DNA from: Dactylonectria macrodidyma
Taxonomy: Eukaryota; Ascomycota; Sordariomycetes; Hypocreales; Nectriaceae
Direction: 5' to 3'
Assembly (NCBI GenBank): GCA_020744425.1
Contig: JAGMUV010000001.1
Span: forward strand, 3,472,001 to 3,536,000
Length of the DNA stretch: 64,000 nt
Position 1 is the first letter of the stretch, and every line of letters starts with the position of its first letter. Both the position numbers and the translations under genes were made by a program. A model generated the notes under the pieces. That model did not search any database, was not told where the DNA came from, and saw only the letters and a program-made list of their open reading frames with translations. Shown piece by piece: positions 44,418-56,400 of this stretch.

Positions 44418-46297
44418 TATGGTTGTATTAATACCAACTGAAAGCTGCCAATAGAAGACGAGGTGAAAAGAGCGGGAGTTGTCATGGGCTTTATATGATT
44501 ATCTCCCGGACCTTTCGTAATAGGAGCCCCATGCGGATTGCTGGGATAGTCATGCGTCATATGTCTGCCAATAGAAATAAGCAACCTCTTTCTGCCGGCT
44601 CTGCCGTTCCGACTTGCATGACAGTGGCTTGTCCCTCACCTTGCAGCGAGCACAGGATCTGCAAGGGTGAATAAAATCTCCAGGCAAAACAAACAATACT
44701 CGGGTTCGGGTAGCAATCCGAGGAGCGTATTTCCACTCCGAATCCGTTACGTGCCATCCCCTTGCAGCTAAGACCCCGTCAATACATGCCGCTGATAAAC
44801 CAAGATAATTCGGATCCTGATCATTCCAGTAGCCCATGCCGCCACATTCTGTCTCCCATTTCTCGCATTCGTAGTCAGCATAGAGGGTCTTCGATCGGAT
44901 GAGCGTATTCCCCCAGCTCCGTTTCCTGTGGCATCTAATGTAATATGGCCATTCTTTAAGTAATAAGCATAAGAACCATTAAACAAGGATTACAGTTTAC
45001 AGCCAACTTTATTACATTCCACTCTACTTTACATCAGTGAAAGTATACTCGCCCCTCAAGACTGGAACTACAACAGTGCCTGTTATACCCATCACTATTT
45101 TAAGTTCCATCATTACGGATGGTTTTGTTACCCGAACGAAGAACTATCGGTTCCCAATATGGCTAAGCTAGATACTTACCGCTACTACTCTGGACTAACA
45201 TTTAATATAAACACTATAACTTCTAAGTCGGCCGCTATAGCTATAGCTATTAGGTATTGTCATAGCGCTATTCTAAACGTACAGAACTTTACTACTCAAG
45301 CTATATAAAAGCGATGACGAATGCTAGCCGCGGCCATACATGTATTAATTAGCTCGGTATAGCTTTACGAGTTAAAATTAGTGTGTCTGCTTTCTAAAAT
45401 ACCCTGAGCCTACTCCGAGTTTCAGTAAATGCATTTGCCTGCAGATCTTACTACAGATAGCAAGACACACGTAATAGAATTACGCAAGCTACCAAATGGC
45501 AGCACTCTAGAGGACGAAATCTTTAAGGCTTGCATCTTCAGCTTTAGGAGAGTACTGTTAGATGGCACCCAATCCCCTTGGCTACCCGAAGGCATCAGCG
45601 GGGTACCGATCAGAGCGGTACTGACAAAACGGTAAAAGATACTTTGTGAGTCGCTCTATCTAGTCCATGACAGAGGTATTGGCAATCTTTCACATTTCAA
45701 CAGTCCAATTAGAGTAAGTAGTACCCGCTGATGCCTTCGGCAGTTGGGATGCGGCCCTCTACCGGAGACCTCCACCGCTAAGTATGCAATGATCTTCACA
45801 CAGCCCCGCGACTTGCAACACAATGGTAATCCTCGCTACCTTAATCCGAATCCGACGTCGATGCGACCTGTTGTCTAGCCATGGAGGTCCGTGTGGAATG
45901 TTTGCCCCACTCAGCCTCTATTGATCTGTGGGGGCCTGGCGGCCCCTGCTTGGGGATCTGCGAAATCAAACACAATAGACCTTGGGCTTAGAGCTCTTAA
46001 GTGGCCGAGATTAGCAATACGGGATAAGATGCCTTAGGTGCTACTTGTAGGGGTTGACTCATTGATCCTCAAGTACGTCGGAGAGGGGCTTCTACGACGA
46101 ACCCTGTTCAATGACTCCAGCTTGGAGTCGTCTGCTTCGGATCTTAACTCCTCCCCGAAACCCCGTTGGATCCGTGCTCTGAGACCGGATATTCGTCATC
46201 CTTGTGCACTCTTCGGGTAAGCTTAAATGCCTTTCCATTTCTGTTAAGTACAAATAGAGAGACCCGAGCGCATCTCGGTGTCGCAATCCCTAATGCC
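44418..46297. other. Gene-poor spacer with possible small ORF
   Basis: On the minus strand, 44940-44750 could encode a short exon (ECEKWETECGGMGYWNDQDP) with Trp and Cys. It has no start or domain I can support, and it may be a relic. The repeat-like GGAGCCCCATGCGGAT at 44522-44537 also occurs near 512. The remainder to 46220 has no coding trace. About 75 bp before 46298 are homologous to the promoter of the intact transcription factor. Confidence 0.4.
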
Positions 46298-48150
46298 ATG
46301 ATGAGGCCCGAGAACTCGGCGAACCACCCCTCGTCAGTAATGCAGGCCATCCCAAGTCAGGCCGTGCCCCGGAAGCGTATAGGGTTCCGGAAGTCCCGGA
46401 ACGGCTGCTTGCGATGTAAGAAAAGAAAGGTCAAGGCCAGTAATCCTTCCTCCACGGCCCTACTTTATCGCCACTCCCAGTGAAGCCCCCTAACTATTAT
46501 CAGTGCGACGAAAAGGTCCCATGCACGCCCTGCATCCGACACCGAATACCCTGCAGCGTCGAGAATGCAAGCTCTAAAACGCCGGAAAATGCCGATTCCT
46601 CATGAGTGACGCGCCAAGGCAAGCCGACCAGTGGTCTCGGGTGATTACTCGATATGCTTCCTTGACTGACGCAGTCGCAGACCAACATGCCCAACAATTG
46701 CGTACCGCTACCGACCTCTCCTAAGGAGACCTCCGTCAGCCCATTCCATTTTCTGTCGGCAGAGGCAGCGGCTACGCCCGAGTGTTGGCTTTCTAACGCC
46801 GAGCTCATCCTCCATTACACTAACGTAACATACTATGCAATCCCCTCGGAGCATGCTATCACAACTTACTAGGTCGATATTTTGCAAGAAGGTCTTTCTC
46901 ATCCCTACTTTATGCATATAATTATAGTCCTAGTATCATTTTACCTAGCATGCCTAAATACGGGCAAGTGACCGCACTACCTCCTCTTCGCTAATAATTA
47001 TTAGGCTCTTGGTTTGAGGCCTATGAGGAACTCTTGCTTAGACTGTTACTTTATAGAACTGCTATGCTCTTTAGATTTCATCTATCATTCTCACTATTAA
47101 TAAGTTCGTAATATTTCCAAACTGTAAGTACTATTAAAGTAATTACTTATTAGTACTAGGGACTTTAGTTAATATATTCTTAATAATTAGTAACGTACAT
47201 GATAAGCATGCCGGTCAAATAAGTATACCGGTCACTTGTATTTTATACCTTAAATCGCAATTTTTAAAAAATTCTTAAAAATCAGAACTAGGCCTAAAAT
47301 AGCTAAAACTTAAAACATAGGTTAATTATATAATATAATATTTAAGAAGATTTTATAAAACTTTACTTATTTTTTTCTATAAAGTTATTAAGAAAAAGCC
47401 TATTCGCACTGTGTACCTTCATATTTTTATATATAATAAGCTAGCTAAAAATTTAAGAAAAATCCTATACTATTTTCTTTTTCTTTAAATATCTAAAAAT
47501 GCTTTTTTTATATTTTTAATAGTTATATAGCCCGTTTTTGAAAATCTAATATTGTTACTTTTAGCCGTACAGTATAAGTGACCGGCAAGCTTGTTTGACC
47601 AGCATGTTTATCATATACGTTAGTATTATAGCTATTTTATATAGATCTTTAGAATTTATTTAAACTAGGCCTTTTTAATAACTCTTTAGTTAGCATTTAG
47701 GTTTTTAATACTTTAGAAATAACTTTTAAAACTTATTATTAAGATTATCTAATATTAATAAGATAGTTAAGTCTTAAGGCTTTAACTCAGATTTTAATAT
47801 TTAACTAGCTCTAACATCTGCTTTTAAAAGCTTAGTTAGCTATATTACTAATATTAATAAGCTTCCTTACTATAGCTCCTTCCTTATAGAAATTAAGATT
47901 CTCTTTATCTAGCTATTTAGAGTTTCCTAGACTTTTCTTAACTTAGTAGGAGCTAATTACTCTCTTATTATTATTTATTTCGCATATTACTACTACTTAA
48001 TTTATTAATTTGGACTAGCATATTAGTTTTATTAAGGCTAGGAATGCCCACTGGTGGATTATATTATAAGTATACTTAAGAACTTGGAGTTGGTGCACTT
48101 GGCTAAATGGCCGGTGATGGTGATAATTAGTGAAGATCAATAGAGGGCGC
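46298..48150 (+). pseudogene. Degenerate duplicate of the Zn2Cys6 factor
   Basis: A full-length copy of the gene at 39841-38445 in the opposite orientation. The first exon (RKRIGFRKSRNGCLRCKKRKVK) and the cluster half CDEKVPCTPCIRHRIPC (from 46503) are nearly intact, with GC-type donors at the same places. Exon 2 then shifts to a TGA near 46609. After CWLSNAELILHYTNVT the copy has a TAG at about 46870. From there it becomes AT-rich with stops, though the alignment can still be followed (SHPYFM, LLCSLDFIYHSHY, then after a MITE LEFPRLFLT and KWPVMV). The end shares AATAGAGG-CGCTTAATAA with the intact gene's 3' flank. RIP-type change is strong only in the C-terminal two thirds. It is not functional. 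Confidence 0.88.
47193..47620. mobile_element. 428-bp TA-flanked MITE in TF pseudogene
   Basis: Terminal inverted repeats of about 45 bp. The left starts ACGTACATGATAAGCATG-CCGGTCAAA. The right end is the inverse of ACGTATATGATAAACATG-CTGGTCAAA. TA dinucleotides flank both sides (47191-47192 and 47621-47622). There is no coding content. The TF pseudogene alignment continues on both sides, so it inserted after the duplication. The repeats differ from the 24499 element. Confidence 0.8.
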
Positions 48151-48172
48151 TTAATAATGGATCCAATACAGT

Positions 48173-49883
48173 CAATTCAATCAGAGTGATAGTGTTTAAT
48201 ACGATGGAGACCAAGGATGATGATTGTATTGATCAAGGATGCCTGCGGCCCCCTCTTTTCTCGCGAGGGGTTCTATAGTCATCTGACTAAGGCTAGGATA
48301 TCGGTGTATCAGAGGTTTATGCAAATTCGGGTCTTATGCCGCCACACGAAGGGTCAATCCAACACTTAATATAAAATAGGCGATGTAGTTGTCACAATGT
48401 GTATTTAGGTAGCTGGGCGTGTACATGGCGTGTGACTGCTATAGCAATATCCTTCTAGTTACTTCAGCATAAAGGATGTACAGGGACTCAGAGTAGGGAT
48501 CTGACGAAATCAAGAACATACATACACCCAATCAGACACTACAGACAATCGTGGCTCGTGACAGTAGTATTTAACTACAACTGCTCCAACACAGACCCAG
48601 GGATGTGCCTAAACCCTACAGGCTATAAGTGAGCCAACTGCCAGCCGTCAGGCAGTCATATACAAATCTATCAGCTAGCCGTAAAAGGAACATAGATTCG
48701 CTCTTTCATGCGGCCCCCACTAAGAGCTCGACGGAGTCCCTCGCCCGGCGGAAAGAACCCTGCATCGACTTTACGCCGCCTCGTCACGCGGCTGACGAGA
48801 AAAACAGCCCATCCATTGTTTAGCCTGTATTAGTCGTTCTGAGATCTTAAAATAACCCATTGTCCTCTTGCAGAGGAATTCTAGATGCCGTAAGAAGGGG
48901 AAATAGTCTTCGGATACTACTCTAATTCCTACGATCTCTGATTTCGTCTTGACCGAGGCCACCGCAATCTGTGAATACCTCGGCGAGATAGCCCAAGGAG
49001 GCAGGTCTCTCTTCGGCGAGGCCTCTCTCGAGTGGTTTGAGACCCACGTGTGGCCTGAAGGATGGATCTCGAGATTGCTCAGCCCTTGAGTTCCTCACTC
49101 GAGGATACAACCACGTATTTATTATACCCACGCTTTAAACATTAGGTAGCTCACGGGGCATATCCACCAGCCTCATCGGCCATTCAATTTCATTACTTTA
49201 CCGAATCTCAAGCTTGCCGCATACCTGACTTTGAAACTCCGGATTAGGTGTTTTCTCTCTGGCTTAGATCTTATTACGTACTACGTTGGAAAAGCTAAAA
49301 AATGTGGTCATTGTGCCAGCATTGGGTTTGGATGCTGAAAATTGTGCGAAAAAACTTTGTTCTTTATCATTGTAGCCGCAGCTTGCACCTTGAGGGCGTA
49401 AATGCAGCTTAAATAATTATGTACTACTTGACTGCTCTGCTGCGCCAAACCTAAGGCTATTGCATGGAATCTAACTTACCAGAGCTGGAAGTCTAGTACT
49501 ATGGCCTTGTGGGGCTTCCTGTGACATTTATTATGACAGTCAGGTGTTGAATGAATTCTTCAACCTATAGCTAGTATTATGTAGCCTTTTCCCCCACAAC
49601 TATTGAGCTTAAAGGGTTAGTTATCGGAAATAAAAACATCACTAGCGAGAAGTTCAAGATTGCCACTGAATAAGACATTCTAATTTTCACGGGCCTAGAT
49701 TAAAGCAGCATATGGTGACTAAAAAGAATTTGACCAAATAATAGTCGTCTTTCCAGAATATGGCAGTGAGTTCGTGCGCATGTACATATACCGAAAGACA
49801 TCCTAGATCAACCTGCTCGGCATATGATGGTGATACATTCATGTTCCACCTATCAGCATCATCCTGGTTTGCAACCTGGCCTT
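48173..49883. other. Intergenic, no gene supported
   Basis: Mixed-composition spacer. Short frames at 48629-48823 (plus) and 48922-49131 (minus) lack any recognisable feature. No repeat boundary found. Confidence 0.4.
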
Positions 49884-51320
49884 TTATGGCGTCACGATGA
49901 ACTTGACGTTGGATACATGCTCATTCACGAATACGGGGACAAAGTCGGCCACCATGAACCACCTCGGCTTTTCCATCTGATCATGGATCAACTTTCCATC
50001 AATCTTAAGATTCTCAAACGTGACGTTTTCGACCTTCCTCGTGGCGTCATATCCCATAATTTGCGACGGATTCACGTCCTTGGACTCTGCCGTGTTAAAG
50101 GTGATGTTCTTAAACGTCACGTTACGCACGCCTCGCCCGGGCGCCGTCGTATACATTTTGTTATCCATGACTCGGACATTGACCAGCTGGCCCTTTGAGA
50201 TCCGCTCGACCCTGATGGTGTCGAACACGACGTCCTCGATGAGGTTCTCATCGCCCGCATTCAACCCCAGACAGCCCTGGTACCATGTCTGACGCTCGTG
50301 GTGATCCAGGATGTCGATGTTACTAACGTGGATATTACTAAACGTCTCGGGCTTCGCTGGGTTTCCGTGCGTTCCTACTTGGAACGGGTGGGCGATGTCG
50401 GGAAGCAGGACGCAGTTCCTGATGGTGATGTTGCGCGTGTCGCCATAGTAATGCCAACGGTGGCCGTAGATGGCAATGGTGTCGTCCGAGTTGCGCAGGA
50501 AGCAATTCTCCACTAGAATATCCGTAGAACAAAAGAAGTCGACGCCGTCGCCGTTTCCGTGGGACGAAAAGGACCGGTATCCGTCGATGTGGACGTTCTT
50601 TGCTTCGCCCGTCGTGAGGCTGTACCCAGTGGCCCCCAGTGACGTGACCTTTTCGACAAGGATGGTACTAGATCTCTCTATGAGAATGGCACCGCCGTTA
50701 GGACCGTTGTAGATAAACCCGTGGCCGCGGACTCCTGAGTTGGAGACGTCGAGGAAGTTGAGCTTGGCGTCGATGAATGCTCCTCCGGCTAGGTAGACGG
50801 TTGTGTCAGACGGCACAAACAGGTTCCCGTCGACGACCTTTGAGTAGGCAGATCCATTATTAAGGCCTGGACCAAAGTACCAGATGTTATCAGTATCGGC
50901 CGTGGGCGGGTTGGATTCCAGTTTGTTCGTCAGGACATGCAGGGCCTGCCACTTGTCGTTGTTGATCTCGAGCATCACGTCAAGAGGCCGATCGAGCGTG
51001 AAGCTGATGGTGTTGCCGTCAATATCAGCTTCAATGCCGAGTGACAACGGTCGAATAACTGCAGTCTCGACTTTGCCCACCGTCCACTGCGCCTTGATCT
51101 GGACTGGTCCGTCAATGTCCAAGGATGCCACCGAGATGGGGTGTTTGTCAAAGGCGTTGCGTGTGATGTTGACGTCGGCGACGTCGACGGCAATGGGCGA
51201 GACAGAAACCCATTCTTGCGAGTGGGTTTCATCAATAGGGCGAGCGTGCATATTGAAGCTGGTGTTTGGCGTCACTCCTTCGGGAACCGCGTACGTGGTG
51301 AGTCTAGGGTAGGCAGACAT
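49884..51320 (-). CDS. GH28-type (polygalacturonase-like) beta-helix glycosidase
   Basis: A single exon of 478 residues, ATG 51320 and stop at 49884. The N-terminal ~150 residues form a beta-sandwich-like module (YAVPEGVTPNTSF, IRPLSLGIEADIDGNTISFTL). The rest is a right-handed parallel beta-helix (pectin-lyase fold) with recurring N-x-T/V coils such as VRNVTFKNITF. GH28-like active-site candidates are GNGDGVDFF (about 262), the NSDDTIAIYG Asp pair (about 283) and a GTHGN (about 324). No signal peptide is visible, and the upstream sequence (ATATAAACCC at about 51414-51423) looks like a promoter, so the enzyme may be cytosolic or use an unseen leader exon. Substrate may be galacturonan or a related acidic or rhamnose-containing glycan; the family is broad. 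It is intact and not RIP-affected, and is the last host-like gene before the transposon block. Confidence 0.85.
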   Translation of the reverse strand: MSAYPRLTTYAVPEGVTPNTSFNMHARPIDETHSQEWVSVSPIAVDVADVNITRNAFDKHPISVASLDIDGPVQIKAQWTVGKVETAVIRPLSLGIEADIDGNTISFTLDRPLDVMLEINNDKWQALHVLTNKLESNPPTADTDNIWYFGPGLNNGSAYSKVVDGNLFVPSDTTVYLAGGAFIDAKLNFLDVSNSGVRGHGFIYNGPNGGAILIERSSTILVEKVTSLGATGYSLTTGEAKNVHIDGYRSFSSHGNGDGVDFFCSTDILVENCFLRNSDDTIAIYGHRWHYYGDTRNITIRNCVLLPDIAHPFQVGTHGNPAKPETFSNIHVSNIDILDHHERQTWYQGCLGLNAGDENLIEDVVFDTIRVERISKGQLVNVRVMDNKMYTTAPGRGVRNVTFKNITFNTAESKDVNPSQIMGYDATRKVENVTFENLKIDGKLIHDQMEKPRWFMVADFVPVFVNEHVSNVKFIVTP

Positions 51321-52989
51321 GACTGTTCACAGAGGTGGGTATTTTGATGGATCAAGACGCAAATTCAATTGAATGGTCACCGAATGAATGAATACCTTGA
51401 CAAGAGAAGCGAGAAGGGTTTATATGATTGCCTAGTTGTCGATACCAAGTGTCGATACAGTACAGATTATGCTGTGATACCTTTCGCTTCTACCTAGGCT
51501 GTGAACAAACCCATGAATTTAACCATCAGCTCATGTTAGTCTCGGGCCAACTCGTGGAAACATCTCCGCCACTAATCCCTGCCTCCATCATCACGAGCTT
51601 CGGCCTTCGGTCCGACACTTGCTCCGTAACCGATACAGTCAACCGTTGCAGTCAACCGTTGCCAACCCCGCTCTCACCTGTTCAACTCCACATTGTTAGT
51701 TGTCTTATCCCTTTGCAACAGCTAAGGCGTACTGGCCGTACCGACCCACTTCTTGAAATTTTTTGGCCACTAGACGGCCCGGAATGAACGGTACTTTGAT
51801 TTGCACCTAAATTTGGTCATGATAGAAGTCCCAGCAAGCCTGCCAGGTACAAATCGCTACATCACACTGAAGGCAGCCCGAAGTGGTCGTCCTAGGCCGC
51901 CCTTGATTGAGCTGACTTGGCGATGCAGACCCTAGAGGCACCCGACCCTGCCGAAGCTCGTTGAATCTCACCCTCTTACAGCCGAGGCAGCGGCTGCGTT
52001 TCCCGCGAGAGACTCTTTTATGCTGTGTGACAGGCGTAAAAGTGTCGCCAGAGTGATATCTCTGCCTTGAAGCTGCGGTAGCTGCGTAAGTGCGAATGAG
52101 GTCATCACAGATACGTTGCCTCCACGCAGTCTGTGACTCAAATCGCGGCCAACTAGGGTCTCCGTATAGCTGAAGAAGGTAGCTATTCACAAGTGCAGTC
52201 TCGAAGAGAAAGCACCATGCGAGAGCCCGCCAAGCGCCCTTATAAATACGATGGTCTATTCCCAAGCTTGCTTTGAGTTGATCGCCAATATCGACGGCGC
52301 CCATATGATCGTTATACTCGATAGCAATAGACGGCTGCCAAACCTTTAGCACAGGGTTATCACCAAAAAATTGCTTAATTTAGCGTGCCCAGGCTTATGT
52401 TAATATCGGCCGGCAGCGGATGCGTTGTTCGATCTCATGCCCTATATATACTGTTAATAGTAGGAGCATAAGGGCGTTATCCTTCCACGCGATTTGATTG
52501 ACCTGCAGCCATAGGGAACATATTAGTAGGGGAAATACTAAGAGATATGTCTTAGGGGTCCCTGACCTGATTATCCCTTGTGGGAATAGCCTTGAGCTGG
52601 TTCTATAGCCAAGGCAGCTTCCCTTTCTGATCCTGGGCCTTGAGCACTATTAGGGGCTTGTATAACCCACAGTTAGTGCGGCAGGTGCCTGTGGCCCTAA
52701 TGCCTCGCTTTCTAAAGACCCGGAAGAGCTTAGGCGAGCAAAAGAGGTTATCAAGGAAGACGTGGTAGATGGAATCTGGCAGCAAGTTAACTAGGGCAAC
52801 AACCACACTCTGTGTCGGGTTGAGGGCTTCCTTAGCTGACCCTGATCTCCGTGATGGTCTCTTGCCCACAGGACCGAAGGTGTTAGAAGGCGTGTGCTAA
52901 AGCCAGCGCAGGAAATAGCCTCATTATGCCACAACCCAAACTTTGAAGCCTATAGGAGTCGGCTTGGTCTTGATAGTGACTGTCTCTTG

Positions 52990-53426
52990 TGTCACGACCC
53001 GTGCAACCATGGACGCCTGGCGTTACGTGGCCCCTACAAATTTCTCGCTAATCACGAATGATTACCGCGAACTGTAGAGCGATTACTGTGATCACTCCTA
53101 TAATCACTATAATCACCTCTACGATCACTACGATCGCCCCTATAATATAGGTGATCGTACTTTATATTATATAGTATATAAACCTGAAGAACTAGCTATT
53201 ATTAGGATACTAGCTCCTTAGCTATTAATATAACTTAGTTATTTTAATTTACTCTAATTACTATATATTATTATATATTAACTATTATTTAATATAATAC
53301 TATAATTACTATTTAGTAAGTATGACCTAACTATTCTATTAATATAGATCCTAGTCTATCCCTTAAGAACCCTTTTTAAGCTATCCTATATCCTATATAG
53401 CCTAGCCTAAAAACATAATTATTATA
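52990..53426 (+). repeat. Chromovirus 5' LTR
   Basis: 437 bp beginning TGTCACGACC. The first ~170 bp are near-unmutated, with CpA kept; the rest is RIP-changed, including the terminal CA (now TA). Confidence 0.9.
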
Positions 53427-56400
53427 TATTAATAGCTCTTATTTAAATAGTTACTTTATATACTAAGCAATATCTAATGAATTATAATAGTACTTACTAT
53501 ACCCTTTAGTAATACGCCTTTATCTAAAGGAAAGGCCCTAATGCCCTCTAAAGATAGAGATAGTAATGAATGTATAGACGCCTTTAATAATAAGTATAAA
53601 GAGGAACTTAGGGAGCTCTGCGCAAAGAATGAATGACTCTTTACAGGACTCGCTAAGCTCTTGGCTCTAAGAACGCGTACTAACGCTATATAAGAAGAAG
53701 AGTAACGCTAGAATGAAGAGCGCTTTGAATAGTTATATGCGTAACTCTAGGCTTTACTAAGCAATCCCGCTATAGATACGATCATTATAGCTATAGAGCG
53801 AAAGATTACTAAACTTACTATTAAACTGGTTTAAACTAAGAATAACTAAGAATAATAAGTGGCTTAATTTATAAGATATGAATAGCTTGCTATAATAGTA
53901 TATATCTATAATATTAGAGAAACTATTAAGCTTAAATAATTACTAAAGTTTAATAGAAACCCTAAGAAGCTATAAGAATACTTTACTAGCCTTAAGTCTT
54001 ACTATATATACTATTTATTACTATTTATAAGCAATCTGCTTAAGGTATAATATGCTATAAGAAGACTAGAAAGTAAGGTAGCTTAGAATTATAAGTTAAT
54101 CTTAAAAGACTTTATAACCTAAGCCCTGAATTAGTAAAAACCTAAGATAATTATAATATTTAATAGCTTTAATAAATATAAATAATTACTAATTAATAAC
54201 TATAGTGAATAAGATAAGAAATATAATGCACTTAATACTATTAGGAAACTTAAGTAAATAAAGGTAATATTTAAATACTTCTTAGAGTTCTAATATATTA
54301 TAGTAAAACTTAATTAGTTAAATAAAAACCTTATTAATAAGTTTTATTAAAACCTAAAGGATAATATTAAAGATAAACTTATTAAAAATATAGACTTACT
54401 TATAGACTTCGCTTAGTATACTAAACTTACTATTATAATTAATAACTGACTATTCAAATAATAAATAGAAAAACGAAATATTAATAATAATAATAATAGT
54501 AGTTAGAAAAGGAAGAACTATACTAACTAGAGGAAACTACAAACCCCTAACACTTCTTATAGTATTATAATAAGACCTATAGAACTCAGAGTAATATAGT
54601 AATGACCTTAGTAAGGAAAGAAAACATTTAATTGCTATAACTATAATAAGCTAGGATACCTTTCTTATAACTATAAGAAACCTAAAAAGGAAAAGAAACT
54701 ATTTAAGCCTATTACTATGCCTACCCGTAGCATTAATTCAGTTAAGAAAGGAGACAATCTTCCTACCTAATCCATTAATATAACCTAAAGTGACTATAAT
54801 AGATAATTCTACAGAGCCTGGAAAGCATTAGACTAGATAGAGGAATTAAAATACGAAGACATTACCTAAAGGAGACCGATTAATAGAACTAGGCCAGAAG
54901 ATAAATATAAGAAGAAACGCAGTAAATAAAGCCGACGGATAGAAAAAGAAAAAGACGACCTTAAAGTATATGAACGACGGCTGCGAATAAAACGAGAAGC
55001 AGCGTACTAATATAAAGTAGAAAAGAAAAGGGAGTAAGAAGAAAGAATCCAGGAAGCAGTAGTTAAGAAGTAGAAGCTAATCCTTATAGGCCAAGTTCTA
55101 GGCTACCTAGCTATCATACCCTGACCTAATGAGGAGATATATACTATTACTATAGTCTAATAACTTAGAGAACTACTAACGTAAATAGAGGATTTTGACG
55201 AATTTAATATCCCTAACTAATAGCCTGACTATCAGTAGACTAGTAAGGGATAACCTACTATAATAAATAGCGGCATAATGCATAGTTATATTATGTAATA
55301 ACCTGCTCCCTGACTATAGATTAGCGCAGGATGAAACGTATACTAAGCTAAGAAGGCTAGGTATAATATTAAGAATAAGGACATCCTTATATTAGTAAAT
55401 GAATACTTAGAGCTAGATAATAAACTCTAAAGTATTACTTTAAAAGAATAAGACATACTAGTATACATAATAGAAGATATTTAAATTAAATAATTTACTA
55501 AAGAATAATAAGATCCTATAGAAAAAGCAGATATCTATATCCGAGCCTTATATTAATAGAGCAGAATGAACTTATGAAATCTAAAAGAATAGAAGCTATA
55601 AGGAGATGAATTTTAAACGTATTAGATATACTGGAAATATAATGAAATCTTATAAGCATTATATATATACTATGAATGTATTATATACCTTAAAAATAAG
55701 CTATAATAAGATTGCTTCTTAGTCTAAGTAAATAGATAACCTATTATAATTCCTTATAAGAAGGAAGATATAGAGGATTACTATATATAGAAATAGTATA
55801 AATACCTTAGTATAGCTTAACTAATAAAGTATAATATAGATTATTTAACTAATTACTAAAGGCCTAATGCAAAACTCACAGACTGCTAATAACCTAAATA
55901 TTAAATATATATATATAATAAGGTTAATGTATAGTATAAGTATAATTAAAGATAGACATTCTAACCTTTATAAGATAGAATAATAGAGAATATAAAAAAC
56001 TCCTAACGCTATCTATAATAAAGCAATAGATAGGCATAGAGCTAGGGGAAGCAGAACCTCTTAAAATAAGAGCTCTATATATAACTAAAAGTACATAAAT
56101 AATATACTAATACTTAGAAATATAAGTATGAATTAAGAGAAACTGACTGCCCGCTTTAATAGATAGTAGTATAGAATTTAACTATATCCACTTTATAGTA
56201 GTGAATATATTAAAACTCCTATAGAAAGATAAAGCGAATCTATATAAAGTATAGAATCTTAAAGGATCCTCTTTTAATTATAATAATAGAAGAATAACTA
56301 AAGAGCTTAATTATCTTAAGGTTTTTATAGAAGGATGAAACGAAGGAATCTTATTTAATATAATATTTATTATAAACTACGCTTTAGTCTTAGAGTACTT

